DNA of 37,406 nucleotides from a bacterium (lineage in GTDB: Bacteria > KSB1 > UBA2214), in assembly GCA_029560815.1 (NCBI GenBank), contig JAKQKF010000129.1, positions 1 through 37,406 on the forward strand. Direction: 5' to 3'. A program made the position numbers and the translations under genes. This document shows positions 17,669-25,595 of the stretch, in pieces. A model generated the notes under the pieces. It ran no database searches and was not told the DNA's origin. It worked only from the letters and a program-made list of their open reading frames with translations. Position 1 is the stretch's first letter, and every line of letters begins with the position of its first letter.

Positions 17669-18172
17669 CTATTTTCTGCCAATGCAGTAGCAGTAGGAGC
17701 CAAGGAAGAACTCCTGCTTGCGTACAGCCGACAGCTCCTGTTCGAGCTGCTTGAAGAGACGCCTGGTGTTGCGGTTACCTGCGAAGGAGCCGCCGTACTC
17801 TCTGGACCAGAAGACGACCAGCGGGTTGATGAGTGCACGCCAGCCACTGGTGAGCTGCACATCACTGACGATGATCTCCCCCCCGTTCTTGACCTGCGAG
17901 AGCAGACTATCGCAGGCCTTCCGGTAGGCGGGGATGATGGAGAAACCCAGTGTGCACACACCGGCGTCAAAACGCCCCTCCTGCTTGCGGCTGGAATCGG
18001 TTTGCGAGCATGCTTGAGCTGTCCTGGTTGTGGCTGTGGTCCGATGACGGAGGAGCCCCCTGATCAGGGAAGGTTCCTGGCCGGTTGCGCCAGGTGTCTG
18101 CGCTGCCGGTCGTACGTCAGCAGCGCGCTGCAGCCCGCCATCCATCACTGGATCCCCCCGGGGAAGGTGCAA
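17669..18172 (-). pseudogene. Truncated tandem copy of the SAM methyltransferase
   Basis: The last 100 residues of this frame (from 'FDAGVCTLGFS' at about 17971 down to the stop at 17669) align without gaps to the C-terminal half of the adjacent intact methyltransferase, with about 57 of 100 residues identical by my count. The SAM-binding N-terminal half (motifs I-III) is absent. It is replaced by about 67 residues of low-complexity sequence (Arg/Thr/Gln-rich, no recognisable fold), and I found no methyltransferase N-terminus in the other frames upstream. This is best explained as a tandem duplication that lost its 5' half by deletion. A short expressed domain with another role is less likely. 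The region from 17975 to 18240 otherwise holds nothing I recognise. Confidence 0.75.
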
Positions 18173-18234
18173 AGTTATGCCTCTGGGGTCCGGATTGGGT
18201 GCGCCGCGAGGCGCTGCCGCTTCCGGCCCCCCAT

Positions 18235-18437
18235 TTTATTAAATTAAAGCAATTAGGGCTATTAAATCAAGCGAAAACAAAAAAATTATTCTGAATTGCC
18301 CACTTTTTCCAGCCAGGCACCGCTGCCGGCGGAAATCCTCGCTCTTCTCCCAGTGCCCTGAAAAGCAGTTGATAAATAGGGAAAAATTGCATAACTTTAC
18401 GGTTGAAATTTGATGAATCTAAATGAGGAATTTTATC
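18235..18437. promoter_or_regulatory. AT-rich intergenic region upstream of pdxS
   Basis: About 200 bases between the decayed methyltransferase frame and pdxS, diverging in direction. Two stretches (18235-18300 and 18359-18420) are strongly AT-rich compared with the flanking GC-rich genes, as expected for promoters. On the plus strand TTGATA (18369) and CATAAC (18390) form only a weak sigma70 match (15-base spacer). On the minus strand TTGATT followed by TTAATT is also weak. No riboswitch fold is recognisable. Confidence 0.35.
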
Positions 18438-19322
18438 ATGCAAAACCTAGAGAATATGCGGGTCAAGATCGGCCTCGCCGAAATGCTCAAGGGCGGGGTG
18501 ATCATGGATGTCACCACCGCGGAGCAGGCCAGGATCGCCGAGGAGGCCGGCGCGGTGGCCGTGATGGCGCTCGAGCGCATCCCCGCCGATATCCGCGCTC
18601 ACGGCGGCGTGGCGCGCATGTCCGATCCGACTGTGATCCGCGCCATCCAGGAGGCGGTCTCGATCCCGGTGATGGCCAAGTGCCGCATCGGTCATTTCGC
18701 TGAAGCCCAGGTGCTCGAAGCCCTCGGCGTCGATTTTATCGACGAAAGCGAGGTGCTGACCCCGGCCGACGAAGAGTTCCATGTCGACAAATGGAAATTC
18801 AAGGTTCCCTTTGTTTGCGGCTGCCGCAATCTGGGCGAGGCGCTGCGCCGCATCGCCGAAGGGGCGGCCATGATCCGCACCAAGGGCGAGGCGGGCTCAG
18901 GCAATATCGTCGAAGCGGTGCGCCACATGCGCGCGGTGCAGGGCGGCATCCGCCGTCTGCAGAGCCTGGGCGATGAGGAGCTGGTGACCGAGGCCAAAAA
19001 CCTGGGCGCACCGGTCGAACTGGTGCGGGAGGTCAAGACTTTGGGCAAACTGCCCGTGCCCAATTTCTCCGCCGGCGGCGTGGCCACGCCCGCCGATGCC
19101 TCGCTGATGATGCAGCTCGGCGCCGAGACCGTCTTTGTCGGCAGCGGCATCTTCAAGTCGAGCGATCCGGTCATGCGCGCCAAAGCCGTCGTCAGCGCCA
19201 CCACCCATTATCTCGATTTCGACCTCATCGCCCGGGTTTCGGAAGGCCTCGGCGAAGCGATGCCGGGCCTCGAGATCTCCTCCATCCCCGAGAACGAACG
19301 CATGGCGGGGAGAGGCTGGTAA
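18438..19322 (+). CDS. pdxS: Pyridoxal 5'-phosphate synthase, lyase subunit
   Basis: A 294-residue (beta/alpha)8 enzyme of the DXP-independent vitamin B6 pathway. It builds PLP from ribose 5-phosphate, glyceraldehyde 3-phosphate and ammonia delivered by PdxT. Asp24 and the two catalytic lysines are exactly placed: Lys81 in [10 protein letters not shown] and Lys149 in MIRTKGEAG. The C-terminal '[17 protein letters not shown]' and GSGIFKS motifs are present. ATG 18438 is chosen over ATG 18423 because the GAGGA site would otherwise fall inside the gene, and because this gives the family-standard start '[14 protein letters not shown]' region. Zero-base spacing to pdxT indicates strict co-expression of the 12+12 subunit complex. 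Confidence 0.97.
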   Translation: MQNLENMRVKIGLAEMLKGGVIMDVTTAEQARIAEEAGAVAVMALERIPADIRAHGGVARMSDPTVIRAIQEAVSIPVMAKCRIGHFAEAQVLEALGVDFIDESEVLTPADEEFHVDKWKFKVPFVCGCRNLGEALRRIAEGAAMIRTKGEAGSGNIVEAVRHMRAVQGGIRRLQSLGDEELVTEAKNLGAPVELVREVKTLGKLPVPNFSAGGVATPADASLMMQLGAETVFVGSGIFKSSDPVMRAKAVVSATTHYLDFDLIARVSEGLGEAMPGLEISSIPENERMAGRGW

Positions 19323-19904
19323 ATGCGCATCGGCGTCCTGGCGATCCAGGGGGACTATGGCAAGCACCGGGAGATGCTCGCGGTGCTGGGGCAGGAGGCG
19401 CCACTGGTGCGCACGGAGAGGGAACTGGCGGGGTGCGACGGTCTGATCGTGCCCGGCGGTGAGTCAACCACCCTGACCATCATTTTGCATAAACACGGTT
19501 TGTGGGATCCCATGGTTGAATTCGGGCGGCGCAAGGCTATTTACGGCACCTGCGCCGGTCTGATCCTGCTCGCCCGCGAGGTACTGGACCACAAGCTGGC
19601 CACCCTGAACCTGATCGATCTGGTGGTGGAGCGCAATGCCTACGGCCGGCAGATCGATTCCTTCATCGACACGGTCAGGCTGGATCTGCACGGCGAGCCC
19701 GCCAGCGTGGAGGGGGTCTTCATCCGCGCCCCTAAAATAGCCGCCTGCGGCCCGGGTGTCACCCCGCTGGGGTGGCACTGCGAGGATGTGGTGGCCGCGG
19801 AAAATGAACATATCATGGTCAGCGCATTTCATCCCGAGTTGACCGACAGCACGCTTCTGCACCGCCATTTCATCACCAAGGTCAGCCGTTTTCTGCATGA
19901 CTGA
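19323..19904 (+). CDS. pdxT: Pyridoxal 5'-phosphate synthase, glutaminase subunit
   Basis: A 193-residue class I glutamine amidotransferase that hydrolyses glutamine and channels ammonia to PdxS. The catalytic triad is Cys77 (YGTCAGLILL), His170 and Glu172 (AFHPELT). The oxyanion-site motif PGGESTT is at 44-50. The ATG directly abuts the pdxS stop, with GGAGAGG inside the end of pdxS serving as its ribosome binding site. A bidirectional terminator follows the stop. Length is normal (B. subtilis 196). Confidence 0.97.
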   Translation: MRIGVLAIQGDYGKHREMLAVLGQEAPLVRTERELAGCDGLIVPGGESTTLTIILHKHGLWDPMVEFGRRKAIYGTCAGLILLAREVLDHKLATLNLIDLVVERNAYGRQIDSFIDTVRLDLHGEPASVEGVFIRAPKIAACGPGVTPLGWHCEDVVAAENEHIMVSAFHPELTDSTLLHRHFITKVSRFLHD

Positions 19905-19915
19905 CCGGGAGGAGC

Positions 19916-19957
19916 AAAAAAAGCCCGGGTTTGCTGAGGCAGCCCGGGCTTTTTTTT
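19916..19957. terminator. Bidirectional Rho-independent terminator
   Basis: GCCCGGG (19923-19929) pairs with CCCGGGC (19943-19949), flanked by seven A on the left and eight T on the right. It lies between convergent pdxT and the Rho-N-like gene, and its right arm T-run overlaps the stop codon of the latter. Confidence 0.9.
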
Positions 19958-20276
19958 AGGCTCTGGAGATGCGTTTCTTCAGCCGTCTCATTCTGGTGCG
20001 GGTCCGTTTGAGGGCGGCTTTATCTTCGGCCGACAGTGCTGTATCACGTTTTTTCTTCAATTCTTTCAGTTCTTTTTTCATCTGCGCCAGGGTTGTGCCG
20101 GCCTCGTGATGGTGGTGCGAATGCATGTCCAGCCCCAGGGCTTTGCACACGGCTACCAGCAGGTGCTCCTTGTTGAGCTGGCTGTAGCCCTGGACCGCTT
20201 CATGATCAAGGCCTTTGGCGATCTCGCGCAGTTCAGCGACGGTTTTTTTCTTGAGCTCATCATAAGTAGGCGCCAT
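19956..20276 (-). CDS. Small Rho N-terminal (SAP-like) domain protein with basic tail
   Basis: A 106-residue protein. Residues 5-48 ('KKTVAELREIAKGL ... LNKEHLLVAVCKALG') have the helix-extended-helix pattern of the Rho_N/SAP-like nucleic-acid-binding domain. A His cluster (HSHHHHE, about 52-58) follows, then a Lys/Arg-rich coiled-coil-like tail (about 65-105) ending in RMRRLKKRISRA. There is no Rho ATPase domain. Small proteins with this domain are known in several phyla, but their role is not established; RNA or DNA binding is inferred. Translation is supported by AGGGAGGAAG before the ATG. Its stop overlaps the shared terminator. Confidence 0.75.
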   Translation of the reverse strand: MAPTYDELKKKTVAELREIAKGLDHEAVQGYSQLNKEHLLVAVCKALGLDMHSHHHHEAGTTLAQMKKELKELKKKRDTALSAEDKAALKRTRTRMRRLKKRISRA

Positions 20277-20301
20277 AGTGCTTCCTCCCTTTGTGATTTT
20301 G

Positions 20302-20331
20302 CCTTCATATACGCACTTTTATTGAAAAACA
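20302..20331 (-). promoter_or_regulatory. Possible promoter for the Rho-N-like gene
   Basis: On the minus strand TTGTGT, a 17-base spacer and TATATG are found in the AT-rich 138-base divergent gap (20277-20414), upstream of a strong Shine-Dalgarno. The -35 match is only three of six, so the call is tentative. Confidence 0.35.
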
Positions 20332-20414
20332 CAATAGTCTTTTTTGAGTGCGCTGGGGCGATCGCCTCCTGAAAATTCTTTTAAATGTTGGAAAATAGTG
20401 ATAAATTAAAAATT

Positions 20415-21677
20415 ATGACCGCGACGAAACAGATCAAAAGGCTGCTTGCCGGGCTCCTTTTATTCTTCTGGCTGGTGATCCTGACCGCTCAGGGCCTGGT
20501 CTGGGCCAATCTGCGCGTGCTCCTCCTGCCCCGGGTTCCGACTGTGGAACTGGCGGCCAGCCTGCTTCAGGACACCCTCTGGATCCCGGTGGCTCTGGTG
20601 CTGCCGCTCTATCTCTTCTGGTTCGGCCGCCGTGAAACGGAGAACAGGGTGATCCGATACGGCGCCGGAACCGCCGCCCTCCTGCTGATGCTTTGGGGTT
20701 TGAGCGAGCTGCCGGCCTATTTCCGTCTGCTTTTCCTCCTCCTGCCGCTGCTGGGGATTATGGTCTGGCGCGAAGTGCGGCGCACCCGTCAGATCCGCGC
20801 CCATCTTTTCCTCTATCTCGCCGCCTGCGCCGGTCTGCTTCTCAATTACGGGCCGCAGCTCTTCCCATCGTTCTCCGCGCTGCGCCGGCCGGGACCTGGC
20901 CACCTCAAAATTCTCGATTACAATATCTCCAGCGTCTCCCACGGGGAGAAACGCCTTCCGGTTTTTGACCTCATCGCCCGGGAAAATCCGGACATCGTCT
21001 TCATCCAGGAGATCAACTCGAGCGACCGCAAGCTGTTCCAGAGACGGCTGGGTGAGTCCTATCCGCACCAGCTCTGGGCCGACCGCTTCGAGAATTATAA
21101 CGGCGGTGCCATCCTCAGCCGGCTGCCCTTCAAGTCGGTCCGGAACATCGACATCGGCACGCCCTATATGTCCGGCCACACCAACGTCAACCATGCCGTG
21201 GTCACCCGCATGGGCGAGGAGATCCATCTCTTCAACTGCCATCTCTATCCTGCGGGTCACGCCTTCCTCCAGCTGATCTTCGGCAAGCGCACTCTCGCCA
21301 GCTCGCTGGCCCAGACGCGCATCGCCTATCAGCGGCGCATGGCTGAAGCGGAAGAGCTGCACCGGATTGTCAGCCGCATCGAGGCGCCGGTCATCCTCGC
21401 CGGGGATTTCAACGATACACCCAATAGCCCGCTCTACCGTCGTTTCAACGCCGGCCTGCAGAATGCCTTTGCGACCGCCGGCTGGGGGCTGGGTACGACC
21501 TATGGCCACTATAACCTGCAGGGCAGCATACCCGGCCGTCTGAGATTCCTGCTCTTCGATTTTTTGCGCATCGATCAGGTCTTCGCCAGCCGCCATTTCC
21601 GCATCCTCGAGGCGAGTGTGGTGCCGCTCTCGGTCTCCGACCACCAGCCGCAGATCGTGCGCCTTGCTTTGTATTGA
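20415..21677 (+). CDS. Membrane-anchored endonuclease/exonuclease/phosphatase (EEP) family protein
   Basis: About 420 residues. The N-terminal third is membrane-embedded, with roughly five hydrophobic helices (near 11-30, 54-70, 82-97, 103-118 and 130-148). It is followed by an EEP (DNase I-like) domain: 'LKILDYNISS' (metal/phosphate Asn), VFIQEIN (metal-binding Glu), GDFNDTPNSP (Asp/Asn) and the terminal VSDHQPQIV (Asp-His). The catalytic side may face the periplasm, but topology is not certain. EEP members hydrolyse phosphodiesters in nucleic acids, phosphoinositides or sphingomyelin, so substrate is open. ATG 20415 is preferred because the 30 bases before it (from ATG 20385) are AT-rich and non-coding-like. 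Neither start has a clear ribosome site. Confidence 0.8.
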   Translation: MTATKQIKRLLAGLLLFFWLVILTAQGLVWANLRVLLLPRVPTVELAASLLQDTLWIPVALVLPLYLFWFGRRETENRVIRYGAGTAALLLMLWGLSELPAYFRLLFLLLPLLGIMVWREVRRTRQIRAHLFLYLAACAGLLLNYGPQLFPSFSALRRPGPGHLKILDYNISSVSHGEKRLPVFDLIARENPDIVFIQEINSSDRKLFQRRLGESYPHQLWADRFENYNGGAILSRLPFKSVRNIDIGTPYMSGHTNVNHAVVTRMGEEIHLFNCHLYPAGHAFLQLIFGKRTLASSLAQTRIAYQRRMAEAEELHRIVSRIEAPVILAGDFNDTPNSPLYRRFNAGLQNAFATAGWGLGTTYGHYNLQGSIPGRLRFLLFDFLRIDQVFASRHFRILEASVVPLSVSDHQPQIVRLALY

Positions 21678-21702
21678 CTTGAAATTATTTTTTAGTTACA
21701 TT
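21674..21702 (+). promoter_or_regulatory. Possible sigma70 promoter for murE
   Basis: TTGACT (21674-21679), a 17-base spacer and TACATT (21697-21702) lie in an AT-rich 66-base gap before murE. Hexamer matches are 5/6 and 4/6. The -35 overlaps the stop codon of the preceding gene. Confidence 0.45.
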
Positions 21703-21743
21703 TTTGCTATCATAACCACTTACGCTCTCGTGAGGAGAATACC

Positions 21744-23222
21744 ATGGATCTGCAGCTCTATCTGGACGACCTGAGTGAAAAAAAGGTGACGGGCACACCG
21801 GCCGGAATTGAAATCACGGGCATCGCCTACGATCCCCTGCGTATCCGCCCCGGCTTTATCTACGTCGCCATCAATATCTATACACAGCTGGACAAGATCG
21901 AGATCCCCGATGGACATCTTTTTGTCAAGGAGGCCATCGCCAACGGCGCGGTCTGCGTAGTCCTGCAGAACGACATGGAGCTCCCCGCCGGCGTCGTCAA
22001 GGTCGTGGTCCCCGACTCACGCTACGCCCTCGGCATCCTCGCCAACCGCTTCTACGGCCGCCCGTCGGAGCAGCTCAAACTGGTCGGGGTGACGGGCACC
22101 AACGGCAAGACCACCACCACCCACGTCATTGAATCCATCTTTATCGAGAACAACAAGGTCGGCCTCATCGGCACCCTTTATTACAAGCTCAACGGCGAGA
22201 TCCGCAAGTCCAAGGATACCACCCCCGAACCGCCGGACCTCCAGGCCATCCTCCGTGAAATGGCGGACCTGGATTTTTCCTACTGCTTCATGGAGACCTC
22301 CTCGCACGGCATCGAGTTCCACCGCCTGCAGGGCTGCCGCTTCCGGGTCGCGGTCTTTACCAATCTCACCCAGGACCATCTCGACTATCACAAGACCATG
22401 GATAACTATCTCAACGCCAAGCTCAAGCTCTTCCGCTGGCTCGGCGCCGAGGACTTTGCGGTCATCAACATCGACGATCCCTATGGCGGCCGCTTTGTCG
22501 AGGCGACCCGCGCCAACGTTCTCACCTACGGCATCTACTCCCCGGCCGACATCATGGCCCGGGACATCCACTACGATATCGGCGGCACCCGCTATACTCT
22601 GGTGACCCCCAAAGGCGACATTGATATCAACACCCGTTTGCTCGGCCGCTTCAACGTCTACAACGCCCTGGCCGGGGTCGGCACCGCGATCGCCGAGGGG
22701 ATCGATCTGGAGCAGATCAAACGCGGACTGGAACGCCCGATCCGTGTCGCCGGGCGCATGGAAATGGTCGACCGCGGCCAGCCCTTCACCGTCGTGGTCG
22801 ATTACGCCCACACCCCCGACGGGATGGAGAACGTGCTCGGCCTGGCGCGCGGGCTCAATCCGCGCAAGCTGATCACCCTCTTCGGCTGCGGCGGCGACCG
22901 CGACAAGGAGAAGCGGCCGATTATGGGCGGCGTGGCCGCCCGCTTCAGCGACGAAATCATCCTTACGGCGGACAATCCGCGCAACGAGGATCCGCTGCAG
23001 ATCCTCGCCGAAATCCGCACGGGCTGCGAAGCGGCCCGCGTGACCGAGATCATCGATCGCCGCGCCGCCATCCGGCACGCCATCGAAATGGCCGGTCCGG
23101 GCGATATCGTCATGATTCTCGGCAAGGGGCACGAGACCACCCAGACCCTCAAGGAGCACACCATCCCCTTTAACGATCGCGAAGAAGCCGAAAAGGCGCT
23201 CGATGCGCTGCAGCAAAAATAA
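21744..23222 (+). CDS. murE: UDP-N-acetylmuramoyl-tripeptide synthetase, DAP-adding type
   Basis: A 492-residue cytosolic Mur ligase adding the third stem-peptide residue to UDP-MurNAc-L-Ala-D-Glu. The ATP-binding loop GVTGTNGKTTT is at 115-125. The substrate His region METSSHGIEF, the presumed carbamylated Lys226 (NAKLKLF), the DYAHTPDGMEN motif and KGHET (461-465) are visible. The recognition motif DNPRNEDP (410-417) has the Arg found in meso-diaminopimelate-adding enzymes, pointing to DAP-type peptidoglycan. GAGGAG stands in front of the ATG. The gene is outside any dcw cluster: murF, mraY and ftsI are not adjacent. Confidence 0.93.
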   Translation: MDLQLYLDDLSEKKVTGTPAGIEITGIAYDPLRIRPGFIYVAINIYTQLDKIEIPDGHLFVKEAIANGAVCVVLQNDMELPAGVVKVVVPDSRYALGILANRFYGRPSEQLKLVGVTGTNGKTTTTHVIESIFIENNKVGLIGTLYYKLNGEIRKSKDTTPEPPDLQAILREMADLDFSYCFMETSSHGIEFHRLQGCRFRVAVFTNLTQDHLDYHKTMDNYLNAKLKLFRWLGAEDFAVINIDDPYGGRFVEATRANVLTYGIYSPADIMARDIHYDIGGTRYTLVTPKGDIDINTRLLGRFNVYNALAGVGTAIAEGIDLEQIKRGLERPIRVAGRMEMVDRGQPFTVVVDYAHTPDGMENVLGLARGLNPRKLITLFGCGGDRDKEKRPIMGGVAARFSDEIILTADNPRNEDPLQILAEIRTGCEAARVTEIIDRRAAIRHAIEMAGPGDIVMILGKGHETTQTLKEHTIPFNDREEAEKALDALQQK

Positions 23223-23254
23223 GTATCCTCATCCCAAAGCGAAGGGTGAATCCC

Positions 23255-25588
23255 ATGAGGAAAGCATGCCAACGCCTGCGCAGGGGAGCCGGAGGGGCGG
23301 GTTTGTTCCTGAGCGCCCTCATGCTCCTGTCCGCGGGCATTACTCTCTTATCAGGATGCCATAAAAAATCGCCTATGATCATTTCCGCCAGGATTTCAGC
23401 CCCGGATATCGTCGATGTCCAGTTGCAGGATTCGACCGCTCACATCGATGCCGCCGACTTTTATTTCACCCCCGATTTAAAGATCCACCGCGTCGAGCGG
23501 CGCAAGGGCGTTTACCGCCTCCACTGTGCCCCCATCGATCTGACCCGGACCCGCTTTCTTCATCTCCGGGAGAGCAAGGCGGAACTGGATCCCGACCATC
23601 TCCTTGACAGCTATTACTCCGACAAGACGCTGGGCTGCAGCTGGGATGAGCAGTCGACCACTTTCCGGCTTTTCACGCCGCGCGCCAGCCGGGTCACCCT
23701 GACGCTCTATCCTGCGCCGGAGGCCAAAGCGGGCGAGCGGCATGAGCTGCTCCGCGATGAGGATGGGGTCTGGGAGATCACCCTGCCCGGCCACTATTTC
23801 GGCAGCGCCTATACCTATCAGGTCGACGGCCCCGGAGGGGCGACCGAGCAGTTCGATTACGAGAAACCCATCTGCGATCCCTATGCCCGGGCTGTGGTCA
23901 CCGCCAACGAGTATCTCCATCGCGGCCGCACTCTTATCCTCGACAGCAGCCGGTATGACTGGGAGGGGGACCGTCCCCTGGGTCTTCCCCTGCAGGAGAT
24001 GATCATCTACGAATGCCATGTCCGCGATCTGACGGCCCATCCGAGCTCGGGTTGCCCGGCGCACCTCGCCGGCAGCTACAAGGGGGTGATCCAGCCCGGC
24101 CTGACCGGCGGCATCGATTATATCAAGGAGCTGGGCGTAAACGCGATCGAGCTCCTGCCGGTCCATGAATTCGGCAATATTGAACTCCCCTTCAATCAGG
24201 ATGCAGGGGGAACACGCAATACCTGGAATCCCTACAGCCGCAACCACTGGGGGTACATGACCTCTTTCTTCTTCGCGCCCGAGGCCTATTACGCCAGCGG
24301 TGCGACGATGAACCCCGGCGCGATGACCGGCGCGGAGGGCCGCCAGGTCGAGGAACTCAAGGATCTGGTCAAGGCTTTTCACAAGGCGGGCATCGCCGTT
24401 ATTCTTGATGTGGTCTACAACCACGTCTCCCAGTACGACCAGAACTGTTTCAAGCTGGCGGACAAAAAATACTATTTCCGCCTCGATGCGAATCAGCACT
24501 ATATCGCGACCAGCGGCTGCGGCAACGATTTCAAGACCGAGCGCCCGATGGCGCAGCGGCTCATCCTCGACAGCGTCCGCCACTGGATGGAGGAGTATCA
24601 CATCGACGGCTTCCGTTTTGATCTGGCGGCCATGATCGACTGGGATACGGTCGACTTCATCACTCGTGAGGCGCGCAAGATCAACCCCGATGTCGTCCTG
24701 ATCGCTGAACCCTGGGGCGGCGGCAAGTACGACCCGGCCGGATTTTCACAGCACGGCTGGGCGGCCTGGAACGACCAGTTCCGCAACGGCATCAAGGGGC
24801 AGAATCCGGAGAACGGCCAGAGCTACATTTTCGGCCGTTACCTGGGCGACCTCAACCGGGAGGCCGTCAAACGGTATATCCGCGGCACGCTCGCGGCGGA
24901 GGGGGGGCTCTTTCGGCAGAGCAGCCATGCGGTCAATTATCTCGGCTCGCACGACGACCACGCCTACGGGGATTTCGTCCGGATCGGTTCCGGCGCCGTC
25001 CGTCCCGACCAGGTCATCTCCGATCCCATGGCCAATGCCCGCCTGACCACGGAAGAGCTCAAGATCAGCAAGCTTGGCGCTCTCATCCTCTTCACCAGCC
25101 AGGGCGCGGTGATGATGGAGGAGGGACACGAATTCGCCCGCAGCAAGGTGATCGCCCGGAGCGAGGCGCCGGATACGATGATCGGCCGCATCGATCACAA
25201 CAGCTATAACAAGGACAACGAGACCAACTGGCTGGATTACCGTCATGCGGCCCTCAATCAGGAGCTGGTCGATTATTACAAGGGGCTGATCCGGCTGCGC
25301 AAGCGGTATGCGGCTTTTCGCAGCACCCCGCCGCCGGCCATCCATTTCACCGATGGCGACAATCCTTTCGCCCTCTCTTTCCAGATCAGGCGGGCGGATA
25401 ATCCGGACCGCCGCGATCTCCTCGTCCTTCTGAACGGGCACCGGGAGGAGATGACGCGCTTTATCCTGCCCGAGGGGCAGTGGCGCATTCTGGTCAGCGG
25501 CGAAAAGGCCGGCGACGAACCCCAGGAGCGGCGGGTGGAGGGCGAGCTGGTGCTCCCCGCGACTACCGGCATGGTGCTGATCAAGTGA
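23255..25588 (+). CDS. GH13 alpha-glucan hydrolase lipoprotein (pullulanase-like)
   Basis: A 777-residue lipoprotein. The signal peptide ends in a lipobox LLSGC with the modified Cys35. A CBM48-like beta domain (about 127-205) precedes a GH13 barrel (about 245-650) and a C-terminal beta domain. The four GH13 regions are DVVYNH, GFRFDLAAM (nucleophile Asp456), IAEPWGGG (acid/base Glu485) and YLGSHDDHAYG (stabiliser Asp567). The domain order and 'YECHVRDLT' segment match type I pullulanase/isoamylase-like debranching enzymes. Region IV is a variant of the usual NHDN. ATG 23255 is preferred over GTG 23246 because AAGG is 9 bases upstream of it. Likely function is hydrolysis of alpha-1,6 or alpha-1,4 glucan bonds outside the inner membrane. 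Confidence 0.88.
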   Translation: MRKACQRLRRGAGGAGLFLSALMLLSAGITLLSGCHKKSPMIISARISAPDIVDVQLQDSTAHIDAADFYFTPDLKIHRVERRKGVYRLHCAPIDLTRTRFLHLRESKAELDPDHLLDSYYSDKTLGCSWDEQSTTFRLFTPRASRVTLTLYPAPEAKAGERHELLRDEDGVWEITLPGHYFGSAYTYQVDGPGGATEQFDYEKPICDPYARAVVTANEYLHRGRTLILDSSRYDWEGDRPLGLPLQEMIIYECHVRDLTAHPSSGCPAHLAGSYKGVIQPGLTGGIDYIKELGVNAIELLPVHEFGNIELPFNQDAGGTRNTWNPYSRNHWGYMTSFFFAPEAYYASGATMNPGAMTGAEGRQVEELKDLVKAFHKAGIAVILDVVYNHVSQYDQNCFKLADKKYYFRLDANQHYIATSGCGNDFKTERPMAQRLILDSVRHWMEEYHIDGFRFDLAAMIDWDTVDFITREARKINPDVVLIAEPWGGGKYDPAGFSQHGWAAWNDQFRNGIKGQNPENGQSYIFGRYLGDLNREAVKRYIRGTLAAEGGLFRQSSHAVNYLGSHDDHAYGDFVRIGSGAVRPDQVISDPMANARLTTEELKISKLGALILFTSQGAVMMEEGHEFARSKVIARSEAPDTMIGRIDHNSYNKDNETNWLDYRHAALNQELVDYYKGLIRLRKRYAAFRSTPPPAIHFTDGDNPFALSFQIRRADNPDRRDLLVLLNGHREEMTRFILPEGQWRILVSGEKAGDEPQERRVEGELVLPATTGMVLIK

Positions 25589-25595
25589 CGGCCGA

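Noticed and set aside
18235..18437. Possible riboswitch before pdxS
   Set aside because: I looked for TPP-like and other known aptamer cores and found none; only AT-rich sequence and weak promoter-like hexamers.
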